The notes below the pieces were generated by a model that was not told where the DNA came from, made no database searches, and was given only the letters and a program-made list of their open reading frames with translations. A program made the translations under genes and the position numbers. Positions 34,294 through 43,085 of a stretch of DNA of 64,000 bases are shown here, piece after piece. The stretch's first letter is position 1, and each line of letters starts with the position of its first letter. Source of the DNA: SB11 sp965249955 (lineage in GTDB: Bacteria; Bacteroidota; Bacteroidia; UBA8524); the NCBI GenBank assembly GCA_965249955.1, contig OZ252261.1, forward strand, positions 1 through 64,000, written 5' to 3'.

Positions 34294-34836
34294 TTGGAAG
34301 ACAAAGTATTACTCAGCAGCCAAAAACTTAGCATCATCCTGCAAAGGCTGGCCTTCCAATTGTACGAACATCATGGCGATTTCAGTCAAACAGTTATTAT
34401 TGGACTGCAACCGCGCGGAGTGCATTTTGCCCGTGTTATCTGGGAAAAAGTAACCCAAATAACAGGCAATAACAACATACCTTTTGGCGAGTTGGACACC
34501 ACATTTCACCGTGATGATTTCCGCCGAGGCGAACCCTTAATACCTAGCAAAAACACCATCAATTTTTTGATTGAAGGTAAAGATGTGGTACTGGTAGATG
34601 ATGTATTGTATACAGGCCGAAGCGTACGTGCTGCAATGGATGCGCTTACTGCTTATGGTCGCCCACGCCGAGTAGAACTGATGGCATTGGTAGACCGCCG
34701 TTATAGCCGCGAGCTACCCATTGAACCCGACTATGTGGGCAGCCAAGTAGATACAAGGGCTAACGACAAAGTGAAGGTATTTTTTGACCCTATACACCAA
34801 AATAACCAAGTATTGCTAATAACAGATAATGAGTAG
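34294..34836 (+). CDS. pyrR: PyrR-type phosphoribosyltransferase (pyrimidine regulator/uracil PRTase)
   Basis: The protein has 180 residues. The phosphoribosyl-diphosphate binding motif VVLVDDVLYTGRSVRAAMDA is clear, as are TVIIGLQPRGVHFARVI and LVDRRYSRELPIEPDYVG, both typical of PyrR. PyrR can bind pyr mRNA and has weak uracil phosphoribosyltransferase activity. The start is TTG at 34294, since an in-frame stop lies just upstream and no ATG is near. It overlaps pyrB by 8 nt, which implies translational coupling and supports a role in pyrimidine synthesis. Confidence 0.92.
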   Translation: MEDKVLLSSQKLSIILQRLAFQLYEHHGDFSQTVIIGLQPRGVHFARVIWEKVTQITGNNNIPFGELDTTFHRDDFRRGEPLIPSKNTINFLIEGKDVVLVDDVLYTGRSVRAAMDALTAYGRPRRVELMALVDRRYSRELPIEPDYVGSQVDTRANDKVKVFFDPIHQNNQVLLITDNE

Positions 34837-35761
34837 CAGACTAACCTCGAACCACCTATTAGGTATTAAAAATATCAACGCCGATGATATACAGTTGATA
34901 TTTGAAACCGCCGATACTTTTAAAGAAGTAATTAATAGGCCTATTAAAAAAGTTCCTAGTCTGCGAGATGTTACCATAGCCAATATATTTTTCGAGAATA
35001 GTACCCGTACCCGTATCTCTTTTGAGTTGGCACAAAAACGCCTTAGTGCTGATATTGTAAACTTCTCGGCATCATCATCATCGGTATCAAAAGGCGAAAC
35101 GCTTATAGATACGGTAAACAACATATTAGCCATGAAGGTAGATATGGTGGTGATGCGTCACCCCAAACCGGGGGCTTGCGTTTTCCTAAGCAAACACATA
35201 AAGGCACAAATAATAAATGCGGGCGACGGCACGCACGAACACCCCACACAAGCCCTGCTTGATGCGTATAGTATACGTGAAAAACTGGGTGATGTAGCGG
35301 GCAAAAAAGTAGTAATAGTGGGCGATATAATGCACAGCCGTGTGGCTATTAGCAATATACTTTGCCTGCAAAAACTAGGTGCTGAAGTAATGGTGTGCGG
35401 CCCTACCACCCTTATCCCGAAACACATTGAAAGTCTTGGGGTAAAGGTAGAACACAACTTACGCCGTGCCCTACAATGGTGTGATGTGGCCAATATGCTG
35501 CGCATACAGCTTGAAAGACAGGATATAAAATACTTCCCTACCCTACGCGAATACACCCTTCAATACGGGTTGACATTGGATATTTTAAACTCGCTGAATA
35601 AAGAAATTACCATTATGCACCCAGGCCCTATAAACAGGGGCGTTGAGATAAGCAGCGAAGTAGCCGACAGTACCGACCATAGTATTATACTGCAACAAGT
35701 AGAAAACGGTGTGGCTATACGTATGGCTGCCATGTATTTACTGGCTGGACAAGCGGGCTAA
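34829..35761 (+). CDS. pyrB: Aspartate carbamoyltransferase catalytic subunit
   Basis: This enzyme condenses carbamoyl phosphate with aspartate, the committed step of pyrimidine synthesis. The protein has 310 residues. The carbamoyl-phosphate loop STRTR is at 58-62 within FFENSTRTRISFELAQKRL. The sequence HPTQALLDAYSIRE and the late aspartate-binding MHPGPINRGVEIS are also present. No regulatory subunit pyrI follows, as is usual with PyrR-controlled operons. The ATG overlaps the end of pyrR. Confidence 0.96.
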   Translation: MSSRLTSNHLLGIKNINADDIQLIFETADTFKEVINRPIKKVPSLRDVTIANIFFENSTRTRISFELAQKRLSADIVNFSASSSSVSKGETLIDTVNNILAMKVDMVVMRHPKPGACVFLSKHIKAQIINAGDGTHEHPTQALLDAYSIREKLGDVAGKKVVIVGDIMHSRVAISNILCLQKLGAEVMVCGPTTLIPKHIESLGVKVEHNLRRALQWCDVANMLRIQLERQDIKYFPTLREYTLQYGLTLDILNSLNKEITIMHPGPINRGVEISSEVADSTDHSIILQQVENGVAIRMAAMYLLAGQAG

Positions 35762-35878
35762 GTATTTTCTTAGTTTATTTATAATAATATTTTATTTCAC
35801 ACAATTTTTTTCAATTGTAAACGCTTAATCTGATATACATCAGTAACCACCATTCCTATTTATTCATAAATTATCAGT

Positions 35879-36781
35879 ATGAACTGTATCGAAACCTCTA
35901 ATCTTACTTACCATTTTACTAAAGGAGATCCTGTGGTAAACGCTTTAAACCTTCAAGTACCTTATGGAAGTATTTATGGGTTTTTGGGACAAAATGGCGC
36001 GGGTAAAACAACCACACTACGTTTACTATTAGGTCTACTAAAAAAGCAAGAAGGCTCAATATCTGTTTTCAATGCTCCCTTCGAAAAAAATAGGGTGGCG
36101 ACATTAGCCCAAATTGGCTCGCTTATAGAGTCGCCTTCATTTTACGCCCACCTATCAGCCACCGATAATTTGCGCATATTGCAAAAAGTATATCAATGTC
36201 CAAAAGAACGAATTACCGAAGTATTAGAAATTGTAGGCTTACAAAACGTTAAAAACAAAAAAGTAAACCAGTTTTCTTTAGGTATGAAGCAAAGGCTAAG
36301 TATTGCCATTGCCATATTGCACAACCCTAAACTTTTGATACTTGACGAGCCCACTAATGGCCTCGACCCGAATGGTATTATTGAAATTAGAGAATTAATA
36401 CGACGAATAAATACCGAGTTTGGAATTACCGTGGTTATATCCAGCCACTTGTTGGCCGAGGTTGAAAAACTTGTTACCCATGTAGGTATTATAAACAAGG
36501 GTAGTCTTTTATTTCAGGGTACATTAAAAGAACTTAATGATAAGCAAGCGCATACAACATCAATAAACATTATTACCGATAACAACTCTAAAGCTACTGA
36601 TATACTTGTGGCGACTAATATACAGGTGAGCTTTAAAGGTGATGCAATTAGCATTGCAAAAGTAGATAACCCAACTACTGCAGCAGTTATAAAACAATTA
36701 GTGGATAACAACATAAGCATCTATGAAGTTGCTACTACAAAAAACGACCTTGAATCAATTTTTATGCACTTAACCCAATAA
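35879..36781 (+). CDS. ABC transporter ATP-binding protein, peptide/antibiotic export type
   Basis: The ATPase has 300 residues. Walker A is GQNGAGKTT at 37-45, the signature is FSLGMKQRL at about 137-145, and Walker B LLILDEPTNGLDPNG follows. The sequence resembles BcrA/lantibiotic-immunity ATPases of ABC-2 exporters. A C-terminal 80-residue extension is present. The permease gene follows 8 nt later, so the two form an exporter. The substrate is unknown; self-protection or drug efflux is possible. Confidence 0.9.
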   Translation: MNCIETSNLTYHFTKGDPVVNALNLQVPYGSIYGFLGQNGAGKTTTLRLLLGLLKKQEGSISVFNAPFEKNRVATLAQIGSLIESPSFYAHLSATDNLRILQKVYQCPKERITEVLEIVGLQNVKNKKVNQFSLGMKQRLSIAIAILHNPKLLILDEPTNGLDPNGIIEIRELIRRINTEFGITVVISSHLLAEVEKLVTHVGIINKGSLLFQGTLKELNDKQAHTTSINIITDNNSKATDILVATNIQVSFKGDAISIAKVDNPTTAAVIKQLVDNNISIYEVATTKNDLESIFMHLTQ

Positions 36782-36789
36782 ATCTAAAT

Positions 36790-37557
36790 ATGAAATTTAT
36801 TTATAGTGTACAAAGTGAATTATTGAAGTTAAAACGCAGTGCAGTACTTTGGGTTAGTATTATAGGCAGCTTATTTTTACCTATTGTATTTACTATACGG
36901 TATTTATCTATAAATATGCACCTAAACAAATTAGAAAACATAGGTGATATTAATAGTTGGATGCCTTTGTTTATGCAAACAACAAGACCATTTACAAGCT
37001 TTCTTTTACCCATAGGATTTATTTTAATAGGCAGCCTTATAACCCAGGTTGAGTTTAAAAATAACAACTGGAAACAAGTGCATACTACACCACAAAGTTT
37101 CACTCGTATTTTCTTTGCCAAATACACGGTGTTGTTACTAATAGCAATACTAATTTTTACAGTTTTAAATATTGGTGTTCTTCTATTAGGTTTTATACCC
37201 TGCCTTGTGTTAGAAGGTCAGTTGCCCAACGATATGGTTCCTTTTTCGTTTCTAATAACTGAAAGTGGAAAAGCATTGCTTACCTGCTTGCCCATATTAT
37301 CGTTTCAATACCTGTTAGGTTTACAGTTTAAGAAATTTTTAATACCTATGGGTGTTGGTTTCACTGTATTTATTGGTACTATGATGGCACTAAGAACAAA
37401 GTATGTATACTTTAGCCCCTATAGTTTCGCTATTTATTACCTCGAAGGAGATTTAATACCTAAACATATCAATATATACATCATGTCAGCACTATATTTT
37501 ATTGGTTTTACTACCCTAAACTATTTGTTGTACGTTACCAAAAAACAAAAAGGGTAA
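36790..37557 (+). CDS. ABC-2 family permease, lantibiotic-immunity type
   Basis: The protein has 255 residues and six hydrophobic segments, beginning with the amphipathic FIYSVQSELLKLKRSAVLWV that is common in ABC-2 permeases. The sequence FKNNNWKQVHTTPQSFTRIF resembles a conserved segment of bacitracin/lantibiotic export permeases. It pairs with the ATPase gene 8 nt upstream. No lantibiotic precursor or two-component system is seen nearby, so it may act as a resistance or housekeeping exporter. Confidence 0.82.
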   Translation: MKFIYSVQSELLKLKRSAVLWVSIIGSLFLPIVFTIRYLSINMHLNKLENIGDINSWMPLFMQTTRPFTSFLLPIGFILIGSLITQVEFKNNNWKQVHTTPQSFTRIFFAKYTVLLLIAILIFTVLNIGVLLLGFIPCLVLEGQLPNDMVPFSFLITESGKALLTCLPILSFQYLLGLQFKKFLIPMGVGFTVFIGTMMALRTKYVYFSPYSFAIYYLEGDLIPKHINIYIMSALYFIGFTTLNYLLYVTKKQKG

Positions 37558-37651
37558 TGAAATTTCTGACTGAAAGGTGAGGTTGTTATCACTTAAAAGA
37601 ATTTTCGACGATTTCATTTTACTATTTATAGCCTCAAAAAGGTGAAACTAT

Positions 37652-37659
37652 TATCTTCG
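37652..37659 (+). promoter_or_regulatory. Near-consensus -7 element (TATCTTCG) of trpS
   Basis: TATCTTCG differs from TAnnTTTG at one base and ends 4 nt before the trpS ATG. The same spacing is seen at ccmB, which suggests a leaderless transcript. Confidence 0.4.
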
Positions 37660-37663
37660 CCCC

Positions 37664-38665
37664 ATGAAGGAGATAGTAGTAAGCGGAATACGCAGCACGG
37701 GCAAACTGCACTTGGGCAACTATTTTGGTGCAGTAGTCAACTTTTTAAAAATGCAGCACCAGCACAACAGCTATTTTTTTATAGCTGATTGGCACTCGCT
37801 TACTACCCATACTACCCCTGTTGATTTACAAAGCAATGTAAAAACCGTTTTGGTAGAATATTTGGCCGCAGGCTTAGACCCTGAGGTGGCTACTTTATAC
37901 ATACAAAGCGATATACCCGAAATTGCCGAACTGTACTTATACCTTAATATGGTGGCCTACAAAGGCGAGTTGGAACGTGTAACTACATTTAAAGACAAGG
38001 CTAAAAGTCAACCCGATAATATAAATGCAGGTTTGCTTACCTACCCTGTGCTTATGTCGGCAGATATATTAATACACAGGGCTACAAAAGTACCTGTGGG
38101 CAAAGACCAAGAGCAACACTTGGAAATGGCTCGTACTTTTGGAAACCGTTTCAACCATTTGTATAAAGAAGAGTTTTTTCCTGAGCCACAAGCATTCAAC
38201 TTTGGAAGTAAATTGGTAAAAGTACCCGGGCTTGACGGTAAGGGCAAGATGAGCAAAAGTAACGGCGAAAACACTGCAATTTTCTTGCGCGACACTCGCG
38301 ATGAGATTATAAAGAAAATGAAACGCTCGGTAACCGATAGTGGCCCTACCGAACCCAACCAAGCCAAACCCGAACCTATACAAAACCTGTTTGATTTGAT
38401 GGCGTTGGTTTCTACCCAAGAAACTTACAATCATTTTGACAATTTGTACAATACCTGTACTATACGTTACGGTGATTTTAAAATGCAGTTAGCCGAAGAT
38501 ATGGATGCTTTTGTAGCACCCATACGCGAAAAAATTACTGCCATAGAAAACGACAACGATTATATAGCTAAAGCACTGAAAAAAGGAACTGATACTGCCC
38601 GTGCAAGTGCTGCCGAAACTATAGCAGGTGTACGCAGGCTTATAGGCTTTAAAAAGTTTTATTAA
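37664..38665 (+). CDS. trpS: Tryptophanyl-tRNA synthetase
   Basis: This enzyme charges tRNA-Trp. The class I aminoacyl-tRNA synthetase has 333 residues. The HIGH-type motif is in TGKLHLGNYFGA at 12-23, and KMSKS is at 195-199 within GKGKMSKSNGEN. The length and the sequence GLLTYPVLMSADILIHRATK are typical of bacterial TrpRS. It is a single gene. A perfect R1-related hairpin lies just after the stop and probably terminates it. Confidence 0.96.
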   Translation: MKEIVVSGIRSTGKLHLGNYFGAVVNFLKMQHQHNSYFFIADWHSLTTHTTPVDLQSNVKTVLVEYLAAGLDPEVATLYIQSDIPEIAELYLYLNMVAYKGELERVTTFKDKAKSQPDNINAGLLTYPVLMSADILIHRATKVPVGKDQEQHLEMARTFGNRFNHLYKEEFFPEPQAFNFGSKLVKVPGLDGKGKMSKSNGENTAIFLRDTRDEIIKKMKRSVTDSGPTEPNQAKPEPIQNLFDLMALVSTQETYNHFDNLYNTCTIRYGDFKMQLAEDMDAFVAPIREKITAIENDNDYIAKALKKGTDTARASAAETIAGVRRLIGFKKFY

Positions 38666-38677
38666 TTAAGAGATACT

Positions 38678-38711
38678 ATTAATGGCTCGAGCTTCCGCTC
38701 GAGCCATTAAT
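38678..38711 (+). terminator. Perfect 15-bp hairpin after trpS, derived from repeat R1
   Basis: ATTAATGGCTCGAGC, loop TTCC, then the exact complement. The core GGCTCGAGC-TTCCGCTCGAGCC is the R1 repeat. It lacks a T tract, so its terminator role is uncertain. Confidence 0.6.
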
Positions 38712-38735
38712 AATGAAGCATCAGCTTCGTAAAAA

Positions 38736-38820
38736 TATTCATCGGGTTGAAACCCGATTCTATTCATACCAGTCAGTAAACCCGTTAGGGTATAAATAGC
38801 GACAGGTTTTTAACCTGTCG
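38736..38820. repeat. Dispersed R2 repeat copy
   Basis: TATTCATCGGGTTGAAACCC, then GATTCTATTCATACC, then GTTAGGGTATAAATAG, then CGACAGGTTTTTAACCTGTC. This is the cleanest R2 copy in the window and has several nested palindromes. Confidence 0.75.
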
Positions 38821-38894
38821 AACTGAGTGCAAACCAACATTTTTATCGAACCCCTTAAAAGTTCTCCTTTTATTTTCCGACTTTTGAAGCATAA

Positions 38895-39782
38895 ATGGCC
38901 ACATACTTCAACAGCAAACAAAGGGTATTTGTAATTAAGTCCCTTGTTTTTTTTAGTTTGGTTAGGTGGTACAACCTATTGCTTATTGCGGCTGCGCAAT
39001 ATCTAACGGCCATTAAAATACTTAACCCGCACCACTATACCCCCTTGCAGGTACTAAGTAACCCACAACTGCATTGGATAGTGTTTAGCACATCGTTAAT
39101 AATTGCTGGAGGCTACCTTATCAATGCCTTTTACGATTACGAAAAAGACCTTGCCAACCACAGCGAAGAAGTTATACTAAACAAAATTATAAGCAAGCGT
39201 TTTGCCATCAACGCTTATATGGTATGCAATACACTGGCTGTTTTTATAGGCCTATTGCTCAATATAAAATTAGCCTTGTTTTATGTGTTGCTTACCTTTT
39301 TACTTTGGTTTTACTCACACAAACTAAAAAAACTACCTTTATTAGGAAATTTCTGCGCCTCGTTTTTGGCAGTAAGTGCGTTTTTATCCATTTGTATATT
39401 CTATTGGGAAATAAATAAACTGATAGTGCTATATGCTACTTATATCGGACTTATAGCCCTGATACGCGAGATTGTTAAAGATATTGAAGCCATAAAAGGC
39501 GATATGCTGTTTGGCTACCAAACCTTTCCCGTAAAGTTCGGCATCAAAAAAACAAAATGGTTGGTTGCCCCGCTTATGTTGCTGTGTGTACCCATTGGCT
39601 ATTTTTTATACCACCACCTTTCGCCCAACTATTCATCCTTCTACTTTGCAGCATCGTTTGCAGGTATTTTTGTATGGATGTTCTATTTTATTTTTTCGAC
39701 CAACGAAAAGCACTTTCGCCAAACCGACAACTACTATAAACTGCTAATTGTACTTGGAGTGCTAAATATTGCGTTGGTATAA
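38895..39782 (+). CDS. UbiA-family prenyltransferase
   Basis: The integral membrane enzyme has 295 residues and about eight hydrophobic segments. The two aspartate-rich motifs that bind Mg-diphosphate are visible: Asn77, Asp81 and Asp85 in NAFYDYEKD, and Asp196 to Asp203 in REIVKDIEAIKGD. The family transfers prenyl groups to aromatic rings (quinones), to glycerol phosphate, or to heme. The Bacteroidota group resembles geranylgeranylglycerol-phosphate-like and menaquinone-type enzymes, and the acceptor cannot be set here. It is followed at once by a secreted unknown protein. Confidence 0.88.
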   Translation: MATYFNSKQRVFVIKSLVFFSLVRWYNLLLIAAAQYLTAIKILNPHHYTPLQVLSNPQLHWIVFSTSLIIAGGYLINAFYDYEKDLANHSEEVILNKIISKRFAINAYMVCNTLAVFIGLLLNIKLALFYVLLTFLLWFYSHKLKKLPLLGNFCASFLAVSAFLSICIFYWEINKLIVLYATYIGLIALIREIVKDIEAIKGDMLFGYQTFPVKFGIKKTKWLVAPLMLLCVPIGYFLYHHLSPNYSSFYFAASFAGIFVWMFYFIFSTNEKHFRQTDNYYKLLIVLGVLNIALV

Positions 39783-39801
39783 GACTAAACTAATATTGAC
39801 A

Positions 39802-40815
39802 ATGAAAAAATTTGTTTACCTGTTTTTTGCTTCACTTCTTCCCGCTCTGCTTTCAGCACAAATACACGAAAAACCACCCAAGATTATTACTGAGATTGAC
39901 AGCATTGCCAACTGGATTAATAAACATAAAACCGAACCTTATAAGTATTTAGACTATAACGGGAACGATACGGTAGCCACCTACGTATGGCTAATAGATA
40001 ATCATATTAGTAAGGTTAATAAAATTACCACCGTTAGAGATTTTAACAACAATACACCCATACTTTTTTCAATAGTTGCTGAATATTATTTTTCAAACAA
40101 TCAACCTATTCTTATACGAGAAGATGGCAGCTTTGATGGAATAGTAAATCCACAACATATTGACGATAAATCAAATAAGGATAATAAAACGTTCAACGAC
40201 TACTATTACGACCATTATGAAATAATGAGCGAAATGGTTGTTAAAATAACTGATACCGACACTATTATAGTGTTTAATGAGGTGCTAAAAGACGCTATTG
40301 ATTTACTAGATAAATACAAACACTTACAAAACTACAACCCTTATAAAAACTTACCCTACGATAGCATTGTAGCCTATGATTTTAAGGGCGATGGAGGGCG
40401 CTTAATTATTTATAAAAACAAATTGGATAGAAGCGCAAAGAATCCTAAAAAATTAACACCCCAACAAACGCAAAAACTAATAGCCACAGTTACCGATACA
40501 GCTACCTATGGCGAGGGCACTTCAGCCTGTTTCGATCCTCACTTGGGTTTTGTTTTCTACCACAAAGGCGCAATAAAAAGCAGTATTAATGTTTGTTTTA
40601 GCTGCAATTATCTGGTTGCTGATGAATACCTGCCTGCCCATAACCACTCTAACTATATAGAAGCAGGCGATGATTATTTCATTCGCATCCCAAAATACGG
40701 TTTTAGCCCCCAAGGAATAGAAAAGTTACTGCAACTGTGCAAAGAGTTAGGCTTAACGTATTGCAAAGCACCTGCCGCACCGCTCGAAGCTATCCCATCA
40801 CCCAACAAAGAGTAG
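39802..40815 (+). CDS. Secreted protein of unknown function
   Basis: The protein has 337 residues from the ATG at 39802, which begins the signal peptide MKKFVYLFFASLLPALLSAQ. An earlier in-frame ATG at 39769 would overlap the end of the ubiA gene. I do not recognise a family. The body is mixed alpha/beta with conserved-looking stretches such as DFKGDGGRLIIYK, GTSACFDPHLGFVFYHKGAI and SINVCFSCNYLVADEYLPAH. The last includes a Cys-x-x-Cys. A periplasmic location is likely. It converges on the AMP nucleosidase gene with 1 nt between stops. Confidence 0.7.
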   Translation: MKKFVYLFFASLLPALLSAQIHEKPPKIITEIDSIANWINKHKTEPYKYLDYNGNDTVATYVWLIDNHISKVNKITTVRDFNNNTPILFSIVAEYYFSNNQPILIREDGSFDGIVNPQHIDDKSNKDNKTFNDYYYDHYEIMSEMVVKITDTDTIIVFNEVLKDAIDLLDKYKHLQNYNPYKNLPYDSIVAYDFKGDGGRLIIYKNKLDRSAKNPKKLTPQQTQKLIATVTDTATYGEGTSACFDPHLGFVFYHKGAIKSSINVCFSCNYLVADEYLPAHNHSNYIEAGDDYFIRIPKYGFSPQGIEKLLQLCKELGLTYCKAPAAPLEAIPSPNKE

Positions 40816-40816
40816 G

Positions 40817-41587
40817 CTAAAACTTCAAATGTTTCACCGTTATATTATCATCACGTAGTTTGCACAAAGCCTCAATGCCTATTTGCAAATGTGTTTCTAC
40901 AAAATCTTCCGTTACTTTTTTGTCGCTCTCGGTTGTTTTTACACCTTCGGCAATCATAGGTTGGTCGCTCACCAATAGCAAAGCCCCTGTCGAAATTTCG
41001 TTAGCAAACCCTACCGTAAAAATGGTGGCCGTTTCCATATCTACCGCCATAGCGCGCAAAATGCGCAGGTATTTTTTAAAATCCTTATCGTGTTCCCAAA
41101 CACGGCGGTTAGTAGTGTATACCGTCCCCGTCCAGTAATCACGCTGAAATTCACGTATAGTGCTGCTTATCGCCTTTTGTAAAGCAAAAGCTGGCAGTGC
41201 AGGCACTTCGGGTGGTAAATAGTCGTTTGATGTTCCTTCGCCGCGTATGGCTGCAATGGGTAATATCAAATCACCAATTTTATTTTTGCGTTTCAGTCCG
41301 CCGCATTTGCCCAAAAACAATACAGCTTTGGGGTGTATAGCACTCAACAAATCCATTACAGTAGCGGCATTGGGGCTGCCCATACCAAAATTTATAATGC
41401 TTATATTATTGGCAGTAGCCATTTGCATAGCCTTACCCTTACCAAATATTTTTACTTTAAAATGCTTGGCAAAACGCTCAACATAGTTGCTAAAATTGGT
41501 AAGCAAAATATACTCACCAAAATTTTCCAGAGGGCTATCGGTGTAGCGAGTAAGCCAGTTTTCTACAATTTCTTTTTTGGTTTTCAT
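40817..41587 (-). CDS. amn: AMP nucleosidase
   Basis: The enzyme hydrolyses AMP to adenine and ribose 5-phosphate. The protein has 256 residues from the ATG at 41587 (MKTKKEIVENWLTRYTDSP). The longer ORF to 41746 lacks family support and overlaps the divergent gene. The nucleoside-phosphorylase fold is visible in INFGMGSPNAATVMDLLSAI, AVLFLGKCGGLKRKNKIGDL and AVDMETATIFTVGFANE. The short form without the long N-terminal domain of the E. coli enzyme is typical of Bacteroidota. Confidence 0.93.
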   Translation of the reverse strand: MKTKKEIVENWLTRYTDSPLENFGEYILLTNFSNYVERFAKHFKVKIFGKGKAMQMATANNISIINFGMGSPNAATVMDLLSAIHPKAVLFLGKCGGLKRKNKIGDLILPIAAIRGEGTSNDYLPPEVPALPAFALQKAISSTIREFQRDYWTGTVYTTNRRVWEHDKDFKKYLRILRAMAVDMETATIFTVGFANEISTGALLLVSDQPMIAEGVKTTESDKKVTEDFVETHLQIGIEALCKLRDDNITVKHLKF

Positions 41588-41705
41588 ATACTGATGTGCA
41601 AAATCTATATTCGTTATTAATTCTTTATAATATAGCGATGTCGCGCATAAAAACAATCTAAAAAAAATAGCCCTTTGGTTATCAGTAGCAATATTTACTC
41701 TGCTT

Positions 41706-42086
41706 ATGGTTTTTTTTGGATACATATTTAGCCGACGCACTATCATGTTTTGGGAATACCCTAGAAACCTAAGTGATAAAGTAGAAACGATAGAAGTCAG
41801 CTATATAGCGTGGGCGTGCGATTGTGCCAATTGGTTACCCCTACCCCGAAAAAATCCTGATGCCGAAATTTTAGATACCGACTGTATTTTTATTGAACCC
41901 GCCTCCCCTGATTTAGAAGTGCCTGATAGCTACTGGGAAGGTGAAACTTCTGAGAAAAGAGTACGCTTAACAGGCAGCTACTACCAAACTAAAGGCATAC
42001 CCAAAGATTATAGTATGAACACAGACGTAAAACCCGATAAAGCCCTAGTGTTTAGGTATACCAAAATTGAGGTAGTGAAGCATTGA
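41706..42086 (+). CDS. Small membrane-anchored or secreted protein, unknown
   Basis: The protein has 126 residues as written. The reading frame stays open upstream to about 41637 and would add a basic and hydrophobic stretch (NNLKKIALWLSVAIFTLL), a better signal anchor than the truncated one. No start codon in frame was found there. An ATG at 41638 is in another frame, so the true start may involve a frameshift or a rare codon. The sequence ends in RYTKIEVVKH, and CDCANWLPLP near residue 40 is the only striking motif. The family is unknown. Confidence 0.55.
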   Translation: MVFFGYIFSRRTIMFWEYPRNLSDKVETIEVSYIAWACDCANWLPLPRKNPDAEILDTDCIFIEPASPDLEVPDSYWEGETSEKRVRLTGSYYQTKGIPKDYSMNTDVKPDKALVFRYTKIEVVKH

Positions 42087-42152
42087 GATTTTTAATTCTC
42101 TTTTAGTAAATTTCAAAACTTGTCTTTGTTTAACTTTTAAACAAAACTCTAT

Positions 42153-42581
42153 ATGAGTGAAATAACTAAAAACCTAATTCTTTGTACTTGTGAAGATGAG
42201 CCCCCTCAGCCCATCATACACCATAAAAAATCAAAGAAATGGGAAGCAAATCAGGGAATTATAGAAATTATCGAATATAGGTGGACATTGCAAAAGTATA
42301 AAGGTTTGTACCAAGGTACTGAGGTTGGAAGTATAGCTTTTCCGAGTAAATGGCTAAGTGAAACTATTAGTTCTTTCTGTGTTTTATAGGAACTAAACAA
42401 AAGAAACTGTTTTGATTTTGAGTATCAACCTTATGAAAAAGACATTTTACAGATTAATATAAAAAATAATTTCCACCCTTACCTTTCATTTGTATTTAAA
42501 AACGAAGAATGGCATGAAGGTTACATCCTCCAATTCTCTGAAACTTATGAAGTGTATAAAGAAGGAAAGGTTAAATTTTAA
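42153..42581 (+). pseudogene. Copy of a small unknown gene broken by an in-frame TAG
   Basis: The frame reads 78 codons (MSEITKNLILCTCEDEPPQP...) to TAG at 42387-42389. It then continues in the same frame as ELNKRNCFDFEYQPYEKDI and on to VYKEGKVKF and TAA at 42579. The intact neighbour at 42591-43058 has the same beginning (ITENLILCSCENEPPQP) and the same middle block ELNKRNCFDF. One nonsense codon therefore splits an otherwise complete 142-codon gene. Its function is unknown. Sequencing error or read-through is possible. Confidence 0.75.
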
Positions 42582-42590
42582 AAGACCATA

Positions 42591-43058
42591 ATGTGTAAAA
42601 TAACTGAAAACCTAATACTGTGTAGTTGTGAAAATGAGCCACCACAACCTACTATACATCACAAAAAATCAAAACGATGGAAGGAAAAGCATCCTGAACT
42701 TCATCAACCTTTATATGTATGGGTTTTAAGCAAATATGGAGGAGCAAAGAAATATAATTCTCAATTTTTTGAAGGAGCCGCTATTATGGATATTTTTTGT
42801 CTTTATTATCCATCTGAAATGTTAAGTAAAGATATTACAGCAGAGCTTTTTGTAAAAGAATTGAATAAACGTAATTGTTTTGATTTTGATTTTGATTATG
42901 AATTACAAGATGGTGACAGCTTAGAAATATTAAAAGATGGCAGCCATGCTAACTTTTTCTCATTTATCTTTAAAAACAATAATTGGGAAATAGATTGGTA
43001 TTTTCATACAGAAAACATCATATTGACAAAGATTGATTGCGGAAAGGTCAAATTCTAA
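42591..43058 (+). CDS. Small cytoplasmic protein of unknown function, intact member of a tandem pair
   Basis: The protein has 155 residues and no signal peptide or membrane helix. It starts MCKITENLILCSCENEPPQP, with a CxC pair, HHKKSKRW, and an acidic-aromatic C-terminal half (CFDFDFDYELQDGDSLEIL, NNNWEIDWYF). I recognise no family. Size, AT-rich composition and tandem duplication with a decayed copy recall immunity-type proteins, but no toxin is adjacent, so this is only a guess. It lies 27 nt before rarA. Confidence 0.7.
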   Translation: MCKITENLILCSCENEPPQPTIHHKKSKRWKEKHPELHQPLYVWVLSKYGGAKKYNSQFFEGAAIMDIFCLYYPSEMLSKDITAELFVKELNKRNCFDFDFDYELQDGDSLEILKDGSHANFFSFIFKNNNWEIDWYFHTENIILTKIDCGKVKF

Positions 43059-43085
43059 ACAGTACTTATAAATGGTAAATGACCA

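Noticed and set aside
35879..37557. Considered as a lantibiotic biosynthesis or immunity cluster
   Set aside because: There is no precursor peptide, modification enzyme or two-component system nearby, only an exporter pair.
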